Part shown: positions 6,800-14,926 of the stretch, one piece after another | Position numbering within the stretch: the stretch's first letter is position 1 | Layout: each line of letters starts with the position of its first letter | Source of the DNA: Actinomycetes bacterium | Lineage (GTDB): Bacteria > Actinomycetota > Actinomycetes > Actinomycetales > Microbacteriaceae | Length of the DNA: 46,234 bases | NCBI GenBank assembly: GCA_023431405.1 | Contig: JAEYVZ010000079.1 | Location: 1 to 46,234, forward strand | Direction of reading: 5' to 3' | Translations under genes and position numbers: made by a program | The notes under the pieces: model-generated | The model's input: the letters and a program-made list of their open reading frames with translations, nothing else | Database searches by the model: none | Told to the model about the DNA's origin: nothing

Positions 6800-7908
6800 A
6801 TGTCCACGAATTCGCCGAGCTCTCGGCGGGCCGCGCCCTGCGTGCCCTCGCACCCGACGAGGAGCGCGCCTTCCTGGAGGCGCTCATCGCCCATCCCGAG
6901 TGGCAGGCGATCGCCGACGCCGACCTCGAGACCGCCGCCGCGCTCGCCGACGGAGCAGCGCCCGTCGAGCCTCCCGCCGAGCTGCGCGCCCAGCTTCTGG
7001 CGCGCATCGGAGCGCCTCTGGCATCCGGCGCGACTACGCCGCTGGCATCCGGCGCGACGGATGTCGATGTCGACGCCGATGCGCCCGCGCCGCAGGCAGA
7101 ACCCGCTGCGCCGGCCGCGGTGGAGCCGAGCCTCGACGACGACTTCCCGCCGACGGTCGCCATCGAGCCGCCGTTCGCCCCGCAGTCGGCCGCCGCCGTC
7201 GCCCCGCACGACGAGCCTGCCCTTCTTCCCGCGGATGCCGAGCCCCAGCCCTCCTTCGAGGCCCAGCCTGCTTTCGAGCCCCAGCCCGCTTTCGAGCCCC
7301 AGGCCGCTTTCGAGCCTGCTCCCGCAGACGTCGGTTCCTCCGCTGACGCGCCTGAGCGTCCCGCGAAACCGACGGTCTCGGCCGAAGAGGCGGCGCTGCG
7401 GGCCGGAGGCCCGCCGACCGAGGTGATCCAGGCCGTGCAGCGGCGCAACTGGACGCGCGGCGTGTTCGCGCTCGTGGCATCCATCGCCCTGCTCGTCGGC
7501 ATCGGATGGGGTGTCGGGGCGATCACGGATGCCGTGCGCACCCCCGCCGCCGTCACGGCGCTCGAGCAGATCGAATCGTCGGCCGATGCGCAGTCGGCGT
7601 CAGCCGACATCGGCGAGGCGGGCTCGGTGACACTGCACTGGTCGGACTCCCTCGGTGAAGCGGTGCTCGTGGCATCCGGACTCCCGAACCTCGACGACGA
7701 CCGCACGTTCGAAGTGTGGTTCGTGCGCGGCGACCAGCCGGTCTCGGCCGGAACGTTCGATGCGTCGGCCGGCGACGCGACCACCGAGCTCGACGGCGAG
7801 CCGCAGGCCGGTGACACGGTCGCGATCACCGTCGAACCGAGCGGCGGCGCCCCCGATGGCGTGCCGACGACAGACCCCATCGTCGCCATCTCCACCACCG
7901 AGTCGTAG
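6796..7908 (+). CDS. rskA: Anti-sigma-K factor RskA-like membrane protein
   Basis: 370 residues. An N-terminal cytoplasmic sigma-binding region (HEFAELSAGRALRALAP, EERAFLEALIAHPEWQ) is followed by a long Ala/Pro-rich linker (about residues 80-210), one membrane helix at about 225-248 (GVFALVASIALLVGIGWGVG), and an extracytoplasmic RskA domain (SVTLHWSDSLGEAVLVASGL, RTFEVWFVRGDQPVSAGTF). It overlaps sigK by ATGA, the normal sigma/anti-sigma coupling. Release of SigK by regulated proteolysis is known for the family. The linker is longer than usual and holds an in-frame 18-bp repeat. Confidence 0.9.
   Translation: MNVHEFAELSAGRALRALAPDEERAFLEALIAHPEWQAIADADLETAAALADGAAPVEPPAELRAQLLARIGAPLASGATTPLASGATDVDVDADAPAPQAEPAAPAAVEPSLDDDFPPTVAIEPPFAPQSAAAVAPHDEPALLPADAEPQPSFEAQPAFEPQPAFEPQAAFEPAPADVGSSADAPERPAKPTVSAEEAALRAGGPPTEVIQAVQRRNWTRGVFALVASIALLVGIGWGVGAITDAVRTPAAVTALEQIESSADAQSASADIGEAGSVTLHWSDSLGEAVLVASGLPNLDDDRTFEVWFVRGDQPVSAGTFDASAGDATTELDGEPQAGDTVAITVEPSGGAPDGVPTTDPIVAISTTES
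7253..7320 (+). repeat. 18-bp coding tandem repeat in the RskA linker
   Basis: About four copies of GCTTTCGAGCCCCAGCCC-like units encode PSFEAQPAFEPQPAFEPQ and a partial copy. The six-residue unit (P/A)AFEPQ sits in the disordered linker between the sigma-binding part and the membrane helix, so copy number would change linker length without breaking the frame. Confidence 0.75.
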
Positions 7909-7967
7909 GGCCGCGCGCACGCTGACCGCCCGCCGACGCGGCGCGGTCGCAGGTAGCCTGGAAGGCG

Positions 7968-8606
7968 ATGTCCGACGACTCACGCGCTTTCCACAAGCCG
8001 GTGCGGCGACCCGCCGAACTCTTCGACCGGCTCTTCAGCTCCGCCGACCCCGCCGAGGTCTCGCGCGTGGCGCACGCCACCGCGACCGCCCTCGTCTCGC
8101 GCGTGCGCGATGAACCCGCGGATGCCGTCGTCGACCGGCTGATCTCGTTCACCGACGAGCACGGCATCGACACCATCGCCGAGCTCTGGTCGCGCTCTCC
8201 CGCCCGTTCCCTGCCGGGAACGCTGTGGCGGCTCTACCTGCTGCAGCTCATGGTGCACGACGACCCGCGCACCGCCGCCCTCCTCTACGAGCGCGGGCGG
8301 GTGCGGCTCGCGTCGGCCGACGACGTCGTGGCCGGGGTGCCCTCACCGGCCGGTCCGGACGAGCTCGTGACGCTCAGCGACGCGATCCTCCGCGGCGTCT
8401 TCAGCGGCGACCTGGCCGTCGCGCTCGACCGTGCCGCATCGTTCTGCCGTGTCGAAGCGGCAGGGGCCGCCGACCTCGCCGACGACCACGACGAGTCGGA
8501 ACCCGAACGCGCCACGACGTTCACGACACGCGCGCTGCGGCTGACGGTGTACGCCGAAGACCTCACGAGCGCCGCCGCGCTGTGGCGTCGGGACGCGCTC
8601 ACCTGA
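7968..8606 (+). CDS. Conserved-looking actinobacterial protein of unknown function
   Basis: 212 residues. ATG at 7968 has GGAAGG just upstream and a -10-like TAGCCT at 7954-7959. The sequence is strongly alpha-helical, without membrane segments, signal peptide or recognisable catalytic motif. N-terminal RRPAELFDRLFSSADP and TLWRLYLLQLMVHDDPRTAALLYERGR are its most distinctive parts. The C-terminus is acidic, then basic. Third-position GC is normal for the core genome, so it is a real gene. I cannot assign a function. Confidence 0.75.
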   Translation: MSDDSRAFHKPVRRPAELFDRLFSSADPAEVSRVAHATATALVSRVRDEPADAVVDRLISFTDEHGIDTIAELWSRSPARSLPGTLWRLYLLQLMVHDDPRTAALLYERGRVRLASADDVVAGVPSPAGPDELVTLSDAILRGVFSGDLAVALDRAASFCRVEAAGAADLADDHDESEPERATTFTTRALRLTVYAEDLTSAAALWRRDALT

Positions 8607-8615
8607 CGGCATCCG

Positions 8616-8627
8616 CTGCCCGGGCAG
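8616..8627. other. Perfect 12-bp palindrome
   Basis: CTGCCCGGGCAG lies just after the stop of the preceding gene and 6 bases before the left arm of the structured RNA candidate. It could be a terminator stem without T-run or part of the RNA's 3' region if that RNA is read leftward. Confidence 0.35.
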
Positions 8628-8633
8628 AGAAGT

Positions 8634-8711
8634 GCCGGGCCGCAGAACGCCTCTCGGCGCGAGGCCGCTCGTAGCGGCAGAAGATGGAGCCCGGGGTTAC
8701 TGCGGCCCGGC
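8634..8711. ncRNA. Candidate structured RNA (strand uncertain)
   Basis: A perfect 12-bp closing helix (GCCGGGCCGCAG at 8634-8645 with CTGCGGCCCGGC at 8700-8711) encloses two small hairpins: GCCTC-TCGGCGC-GAGGC (8649-8665) and CGCT-CGT-AGCG (8666-8676), then a single-stranded AGAAGATGGAG. This multi-branch fold fits a small RNA or 5' leader. Rightward, it could be a leader of the gene at 8772, although that gene has its own leaderless-type promoter. Leftward, a TTAGACT -10-like box just beyond 8711 would start transcription near the closing helix. I do not match it to a known RNA family. Confidence 0.45.
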
Positions 8712-8759
8712 TGATCAAGTCTAACCGAGTCATCGACGACGGTATTCCTCCCCTCCCCG

Positions 8760-8765
8760 TAGGCT
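8760..8765 (+). promoter_or_regulatory. -10 element, leaderless-type
   Basis: TAGGCT is exactly 6 bases before the ATG at 8772 and there is no Shine-Dalgarno sequence, so the message probably begins at the start codon. The same arrangement recurs at five other genes in this window. Confidence 0.55.
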
Positions 8766-8771
8766 CGGCAC

Positions 8772-9692
8772 ATGGCTTGGCGTTACGCGCTCCTCATCGA
8801 CCCCGTCCCGGCAGAAGACCCCGCCTCGGCGGAAGATCCCGTCCCCGCCGATCAGCTCAGCACCGACTTCTCCGACACCTTCTCGGAGATCGACCCGTCG
8901 GCCCCCGCCCTCACGGTGGGGGAGCTGAGCACACAGCGCGGCGACGGCATCTTCGAATCGATCGGCGTCGTCGACGGTCACGCGCAGGAGGTGGAGGCGC
9001 ATCTAGAGCGGCTCGCGCACTCCGCGCGCCTGTGCGACCTCCCGCTGCCGAACATCGCCCAGTGGCGCCAGGCGGTCATCCGCGCCGCCGGCGCCGCCGG
9101 CCCTGGGGAAGCGGTCATCAAGCTCATCCTCAGCCGTGGGGTCGAGCACGGACCGACCCCCACTGCGTGGGTCACGGTGGCGGGCGCGGCGGATTTCACC
9201 TCGGCGCGCACGCGCGGCATCCGCGTCGTCACGCTCGACCGCGGCTACGCGATCGATGTGCCCGCTCGCGCCCCGTGGCTGCTCCTGGGGGCCAAGACCC
9301 TCTCGTACGCCGTGAACATGGCCGCCATCCGCGAGGCCAAGCGCCGCGGCGCCGACGACGCCGTGTTCGTCTCCAGCGACGGATTCGTGCTCGAAGCGCC
9401 GACCGCATCACTCATCATCCGCCGCGGCGACACCTTCGTGACGCCGGCGCCGAACGCGGGCATCCTCCACGGCACGACGCAGCTGAGCCTCTTCGACCAC
9501 CTCGAGCGCGAGGGCTACACGACGGCGTACGAGACGATCCCTGCGGCAGACCTGGCCGCGGCCGATGCCGCGTGGCTCGTCTCCAGCGTGAGGCTGGCAG
9601 CGCCGATCACGGCGGTCGACGGCACGGCGCTCCCGGTGGATGCCGCGCTCACGGCATCCATGAACGCGTACCTGCTGAGCCCGCGCGACTGA
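8772..9692 (+). CDS. pabC: Class IV aminotransferase, aminodeoxychorismate lyase-like
   Basis: 306 residues with the fold-type IV PLP-enzyme pattern: RGDGIFESIGVVDGHAQEVE near residue 55, the PLP-binding lysine in LLGAKTLSYAVNM (about residue 176), then SSDGFVLEAPTASLIIRRGD and GILHGTTQLSLFDH. It most likely makes p-aminobenzoate plus pyruvate from 4-amino-4-deoxychorismate for folate; branched-chain or D-amino-acid aminotransferases share the fold, so the exact substrate is inferred. The N-terminus carries an unusual Pro/Glu/Asp-rich stretch (residues about 12-40). It converges on pstB with only 12 bases between stops. Confidence 0.75.
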   Translation: MAWRYALLIDPVPAEDPASAEDPVPADQLSTDFSDTFSEIDPSAPALTVGELSTQRGDGIFESIGVVDGHAQEVEAHLERLAHSARLCDLPLPNIAQWRQAVIRAAGAAGPGEAVIKLILSRGVEHGPTPTAWVTVAGAADFTSARTRGIRVVTLDRGYAIDVPARAPWLLLGAKTLSYAVNMAAIREAKRRGADDAVFVSSDGFVLEAPTASLIIRRGDTFVTPAPNAGILHGTTQLSLFDHLEREGYTTAYETIPAADLAAADAAWLVSSVRLAAPITAVDGTALPVDAALTASMNAYLLSPRD

Positions 9693-9704
9693 ACCGGGCC
9701 TGGA

Positions 9705-10484
<780 letters not shown>

Positions 10485-10517
10485 GTCGGGTTCTTTCTGG
10501 AAGGAGCGGATGCCGGG

Positions 10518-11615
10518 TCAGCGGCCGAACTTGGGGGCGAACTTCTTCGCGATGAAGCGGGCGACGAGGTTCAGCAGCATGACGATCAGGATGAGCGTCA
10601 GGGCGCCCGCCCACGCGCGGCCGAGGGCGGCGTCGATGTTCGTGCCGGGGTTCTGGAACTGGGAGTAGACGAAGACGGGGAGGGTCATCATCGGCTGGTT
10701 GGTGAGGTCGAGGTTCAGCGAGGTGGTGAAGCCCGCCGTCAGCAGCAGGGGGGCCGTCTCACCGATCACACGCGAGATCGACAGCATGATGCCGGTCGTG
10801 ATGCCCGCGATCGCGGTGGGGAGCACGACCTTCGCGATCGTCAGCCACTTGGGCACGCCGAGCGCGTACGACGCCTCCCGCAGCTCGTTCGGAACGAGCC
10901 GGAGCATCTCCTCGCTGGAGCGGACGACCACGGGGATCATGAGCACCGTCAGCGCGAGCGCGCCCATGATGCCCATATAGCGACCGGGACCGATCAGCAG
11001 CGTGAACAGCGCGACGATGAACAGACCCGCCACGATCGAGGGGATGCCGGTCATCACGTCGACGAAGAACGTGATCGAGCGCGCGAGGCGCCCGCGGCCG
11101 TACTCGACGAGGTAGATCGAGGTGAGCAGGCCGATCGGCACCGAGATGACGGTCGCGGCGAGTGTGATGAGGAGCGTGCCCCAGATGGCGTGGACGGCCC
11201 CGCCGCCCTCGCCGACGACGTTGCGCATCGTCCAGGAGAAGAACGTCGGGTCGAAGCGGGTGATGCCGTCGACGACGACCGTGTACAGGAGCGACACCAG
11301 CGGGATCAGCGCGAGGAGGAACGCGAAGCTCACGAGCACCGTCGCAAGCCGGTCGCCGGCCCGGCGCCGGCTCTCGACGACGCTCGACAGCACGACCAGG
11401 GCGACGGCGAACACGACGAAGCCGAAGAAGACGGTGCCGGCGATGTTGAAGTCGCGCACCTCGCCGCCGAAGTTCAGGATCGTGAAGACCGCTCCCGACA
11501 GCAGCAATGCGACCACCAGCAGCGCCCACGGCATCCACTTCGGGAGCTGGCCGGCGGTGAGCGAGTTCGACGCCGCCGACGAGGTCAGGCGGGGAGGGGC
11601 GACGACAGCGGCCAT
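10518..11615 (-). CDS. pstA: Phosphate ABC transporter permease PstA
   Basis: 365 residues. ATG at 11615 overlaps the pstC stop (TGATG), so translation is coupled. About eight hydrophobic helices; the N-terminal extension of about 60 residues with two helices is longer than in E. coli PstA but usual in actinobacteria. The inner-membrane transport loop reads EASYALGVPKWLTIAKVVLP and is followed by SRVIGETAPLLLTAGF, both typical of PstA. A much longer open frame to 11942 is a shadow over pstC. Confidence 0.95.
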   Translation of the reverse strand: MAAVVAPPRLTSSAASNSLTAGQLPKWMPWALLVVALLLSGAVFTILNFGGEVRDFNIAGTVFFGFVVFAVALVVLSSVVESRRRAGDRLATVLVSFAFLLALIPLVSLLYTVVVDGITRFDPTFFSWTMRNVVGEGGGAVHAIWGTLLITLAATVISVPIGLLTSIYLVEYGRGRLARSITFFVDVMTGIPSIVAGLFIVALFTLLIGPGRYMGIMGALALTVLMIPVVVRSSEEMLRLVPNELREASYALGVPKWLTIAKVVLPTAIAGITTGIMLSISRVIGETAPLLLTAGFTTSLNLDLTNQPMMTLPVFVYSQFQNPGTNIDAALGRAWAGALTLILIVMLLNLVARFIAKKFAPKFGR

Positions 11616-12637
11616 CAGTTGGCTCCAGAGAACTCGGCGCGGCGGCTGACGATCCACCGCGCGAACGCGTTGACGGCGAAGGTGACGATGAACAGGATGA
11701 GGCCCGTCGCGATGAGCGCGTTCACGCCGGTGCCGTGGGCTTCCCCGAACTTCAGGGCGATGTTGGCGGGGATGGGCGTCGGGTTCGTGGAGGTGAGCAC
11801 CTGGAAGGTGACGACCCCGGATGCCGACAGCACCATCGTGACGGCCATCGTCTCGCCGAGCGCCCGGCCGAGGGCCAGCATCGCCGCCGAGACCATGCCC
11901 CCACGGGCGAAGGGGAAGACGGCCATGCGGATCATCTCCCACCGGGTCGACCCGAGCGCCAGCGCCGCCTCCTCGTGGAGCTTCGGCGTCTGCAGGAACA
12001 CCTCACGGCAGATGGCGGTCATGATCGGCAGGATCATGACGGCGAGCACGAGGGCGGCGGTGAGGATCGTGCGGCCCGTGGCAGACACGGTGCCGCTGAA
12101 GAGGGGGAACCAGCCGGCGTTCTGATTGAGCCACACGTAGAAGGGCTGCAGGAAGCCGGCGAAGGTGAGGGCGCCCCACAGGCCGAACACGACCGAGGGG
12201 ATCGCGGCCAGCAGGTCGATGATGTAGCCGAGGAGGGCCGCGAGACGCCGCGGCGCGTAGTGCGAGATGAACAAGGCGATGCCGATGCTCAGCGGCGCGG
12301 CGATCACCAGGGCGAGCAGAGCCGCCCAGATCGTGCCGAACACGAGCGGCCCCACGTACTGGAGGAAGCTCTCGCCCTTGAGGATCGGGTTGTCGGCCGG
12401 ATCTTCCGTGAGCGCCGGCAGCGACTGCACGACCAGGAAGACGGTGACCGCCACGAGGATGACGAGGATCAGGATGCCGGCGCCGAGCGCGGTGCCGGAG
12501 AACACGAGATCGCCGAGCCGTCGCTTGCCCGCAGGGCGGGCGGTGTCGGCTCGACGGGAACGCCGACCGGACCCGCGCTCGGGCGCGTTCTCAGTCGGCG
12601 GCACGGCGGTGGTCGCCGGGGCGGTTTCGGTGGTCAT
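11615..12637 (-). CDS. pstC: Phosphate ABC transporter permease PstC
   Basis: 340 residues. ATG at 12637 with GAGGAGAAG upstream. A Pro/Arg-rich cytoplasmic N-terminus (about 40 residues) is followed by about six helices with the EAA-type loop EEAALALGSTRWEMIRMAVFP and GRALGETMAVTMVLSAS. Forms the membrane channel with PstA. Confidence 0.95.
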   Translation of the reverse strand: MTTETAPATTAVPPTENAPERGSGRRSRRADTARPAGKRRLGDLVFSGTALGAGILILVILVAVTVFLVVQSLPALTEDPADNPILKGESFLQYVGPLVFGTIWAALLALVIAAPLSIGIALFISHYAPRRLAALLGYIIDLLAAIPSVVFGLWGALTFAGFLQPFYVWLNQNAGWFPLFSGTVSATGRTILTAALVLAVMILPIMTAICREVFLQTPKLHEEAALALGSTRWEMIRMAVFPFARGGMVSAAMLALGRALGETMAVTMVLSASGVVTFQVLTSTNPTPIPANIALKFGEAHGTGVNALIATGLILFIVTFAVNAFARWIVSRRAEFSGAN

Positions 12638-12690
12638 CTTCTCCTCGACCTCGGGTGGTCTTTCCGGGGCTGTCGCTCCGGCGGTTCCGG

Positions 12691-12726
12691 GGCGATGCCC
12701 CGACCCGTGCGGGCCGGGGCATCGCC
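12691..12726 (-). terminator. Attenuating hairpin between pstS and pstC
   Basis: GGCGATGCCCC (12691-12701) pairs perfectly with GGGGCATCGCC (12716-12726) in the 101-base gap after pstS. Such a hairpin would let part of the transcripts stop or be stabilised after pstS, giving more binding protein than permease, as is usual for Pst operons. Confidence 0.55.
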
Positions 12727-12738
12727 GGTGGGATGCGA

Positions 12739-13845
12739 TCAGCCGCCGATGAGGGCGATCGCAGCGCTGATCTTCTCGCGGAGCGAGTCGGACAGCGGGG
12801 CGGAGCCTGCGGCATCCGCGGCGACCTGCTGGCCGTCGGCGCTCGTCACGTACTCGAAGTACGCGCGCACGAGCTCGGCGGTGTTGGCGTCGTCGTACTC
12901 CTCGCACGCGATGAGGTAGCTCACCAGTGCGATGGGGTAGGAGCCGGCGGGGGCGGCGGCGGGGTCGACCTCGAAGACGAGGTCGCCCGCGCTGCGGCCC
13001 TCGGCCAGCGGCGACGCGTCGACGAGCGCGGCGGCGGCCTCCGACGAGTACGGCACGAACTCGTCGCCGACCTTGACCGCGACGGTGCCGAGGTTGCCGG
13101 CCTGCGACGCGTCGGCGTAGCCGATCGTGCCCGAGCCGCTGTTGACGGCGGCGACGACGCCCGAGGTGCCCTGCGCGGCCTCACCGGAGGACAGCGGCCA
13201 CTCGTCGGACTCCTCGTGCGGCCAGGCCTCGGGGGCGACGGCGGCGAGGTAGCCGGTGAAGATCTCGCTCGTGCCCGAGGGGTCGGAGCGGTGCACCGGC
13301 GAGATGGCCAGGTCGGGGAGGGTGACGTCGGGGTTGTCGGCGGCGATGGTCGGGTCGTTCCAGTTGGTGATGTCGCCGTTGAAGATCTTCGCGACCGTGG
13401 CCGCGTCGAGGTTCAGCGAGTCGACCCCGTCGAGGTTGAAGATGATGGCGACGGGGGAGATGTACACGGGCACCTCGACGATGGCGTCGCTGGCGCACGA
13501 GCCGAAACCGCCGGCGGCGATCTCCTCGGCGTTGAAGGCACGGTCGGAGCCGATGAACGACTGGCCGCCCGAGAGGAAGTTGTCGCGGCCGACGCCCGAG
13601 CCGGTCGCCTGGTAGTTGACGGTGACGCCGTTGTTCGCGGTCTGGAACGCGGCGACCCATGCCTGCTGCGCGGCATCCTGCGACGACGCGCCGGTCGCGT
13701 TGAGCGTGCCGGTCAGCGACGACGCCGATGCGCTCGGGTCGGTCGTCGATCCGTTGCCGGCCGGCTCGTTCGCGGCACAAGCCGTGAGCGAGAGGGCGGC
13801 GATGGCGGTGATCGCGCCCAGCTGGGCGATGCGGTTGAGCTTCAC
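12739..13845 (-). CDS. pstS: Phosphate-binding lipoprotein PstS
   Basis: 368 residues. GTG start at 13845 with AAGGAA upstream. Signal peptide with lipobox LTAC (Cys23), then a periplasmic-binding fold: ATGASSQDAAQQAWVAAFQ, YQATGSGVGRDNFLSGGQSF and FNLDGVDSLNLD are classic PstS phosphate-pocket segments; VHRSDPSGTSEIFTGYL supplies further ligands. Captures phosphate outside the membrane. First gene of the operon; the upstream PHO box makes RegX3 control very likely. Confidence 0.97.
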   Translation of the reverse strand: MKLNRIAQLGAITAIAALSLTACAANEPAGNGSTTDPSASASSLTGTLNATGASSQDAAQQAWVAAFQTANNGVTVNYQATGSGVGRDNFLSGGQSFIGSDRAFNAEEIAAGGFGSCASDAIVEVPVYISPVAIIFNLDGVDSLNLDAATVAKIFNGDITNWNDPTIAADNPDVTLPDLAISPVHRSDPSGTSEIFTGYLAAVAPEAWPHEESDEWPLSSGEAAQGTSGVVAAVNSGSGTIGYADASQAGNLGTVAVKVGDEFVPYSSEAAAALVDASPLAEGRSAGDLVFEVDPAAAPAGSYPIALVSYLIACEEYDDANTAELVRAYFEYVTSADGQQVAADAAGSAPLSDSLREKISAAIALIGG

Positions 13846-13932
13846 TGTGATTCCTTCACATGTCGGGTTCGAGCCCGGTGCGGGGCTCGTCCGAGACGGT
13901 AGACACCGACTCTTAAGAGAGTGCACTCACAC

Positions 13933-13950
13933 AGTGAACGGAAGGTGAAC
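13933..13950 (-). promoter_or_regulatory. PHO box upstream of pstS
   Basis: On the minus strand GTTCACC-TTCC-GTTCACT is an 11-bp-period direct repeat, the binding site type known for actinobacterial PhoP/RegX3. It lies about 90 bases before the pstS GTG, ahead of an AT-richer stretch with the palindrome TCTTAAGA (13911-13918) where the -10 is expected. Confidence 0.8.
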
Positions 13951-13987
13951 GGATGCGGGGCAGACGGCGACGCCGGTGCCCTCACGG

Positions 13988-14926
13988 TCAGGGTTTCGGC
14001 TCGTGCGACTCGATCGCGACGATCCCGGAACCCGGGTTGGTTGCCGACAGGTGAACGACCGAGAAGGCGCCCACCTCCAACGACGAGGCGCTGCCGAGGT
14101 ACGAGCCGCGGAGTGTCCCGGTGGCGAGGGCCAGTTCGCCCAGGATGTCGGGGAGCAGCGGTCCGTGGCTGCACAGCACGGCGGGCTTGCGCGAACGCAC
14201 GCGCTTGCCGATGACGCTGCGGGCGTCGGAGGAGCCCTCCTCCCAGGCGTCCTGGCTGATCAGGTGCGTGCGGTCGATCTCGCGACCGAGCGCTGCGGCG
14301 AGCGGCGTGACGGTCGTCACGCACCGCACGGCGTCGCTGGAGATGATCTTGCGCACCCCGAAGGCCTTGAGCGGCCCGACGACGGCTGCGGCCTGCTTCG
14401 CGCCCTTCGCGGTGAGCGGGCGGGCGGCATCCGGACCCTCCCAGTCCTCTCGGGACACCGCCTTGGCGTGGCGGAGGACGACGACGGGGAACGTCGAGAG
14501 GATGCCGTCATCGACGAACTTCAGGAAGTTCTCGAGGATCTCGATGTCGACCGGGTAGCTGAGGTGCTTGAGGGCGCGTTTGGGGCCGACCCACTCCAGC
14601 GCCGCGATCTCCTTGTTGGGAACGAACGCGGAGGCGCGGATCGCTTCGTCGGTGGCTTCCGCCGCCCAGTAGTGCACGATCTTCTGGCGCTTGTTCGGCA
14701 TCCGGTACCGCGAGACGCCCACCGGGATGCCGAGGCTCACCCGGATGCCGGTCTCCTCGAAGATCTCGCGCGCCGCGGTCTCGGCGAGCGTCTCGCCGGG
14801 GTCGACCTTGCCCTTGGGGAGGGTGACGTCGGCATACGCGGTGCGATGGATCACGAGCACCTTGAGCTTGCCGTCGACGAGGCGCCACACGACGCCTCCT
14901 GCCGCGTAGACAGCGGTATCGGTCAT
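13988..14926 (-). CDS. NUDIX hydrolase fused to histidine phosphatase (MutT1-like)
   Basis: 312 residues. ATG at 14926 overlaps the ppk stop by ATGA. N-terminal NUDIX domain with box G-x5-E-x7-REIFEETGI (about residues 38-60; LPKGKVDPGETLAETA precedes). The C-terminal half is a histidine-phosphatase/SixA-like domain starting with VVLRHAKAVSREDW, with SSDAVRCVTTVTPLA and a second active His in LCSHGPLLPDIL. This two-domain layout and the link to ppk match mycobacterial MutT1, which removes 8-oxo-GTP and diadenosine polyphosphates. A role in nucleotide cleaning or phosphate salvage is inferred. Confidence 0.88.
   Translation of the reverse strand: MTDTAVYAAGGVVWRLVDGKLKVLVIHRTAYADVTLPKGKVDPGETLAETAAREIFEETGIRVSLGIPVGVSRYRMPNKRQKIVHYWAAEATDEAIRASAFVPNKEIAALEWVGPKRALKHLSYPVDIEILENFLKFVDDGILSTFPVVVLRHAKAVSREDWEGPDAARPLTAKGAKQAAAVVGPLKAFGVRKIISSDAVRCVTTVTPLAAALGREIDRTHLISQDAWEEGSSDARSVIGKRVRSRKPAVLCSHGPLLPDILGELALATGTLRGSYLGSASSLEVGAFSVVHLSATNPGSGIVAIESHEPKP

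Noticed and set aside
8634..8711. SRP RNA or a known riboswitch for the folded element.
   Set aside because: The conserved SRP loop (GGAAGGAAGCAG-type) is absent and no known aptamer core is seen.
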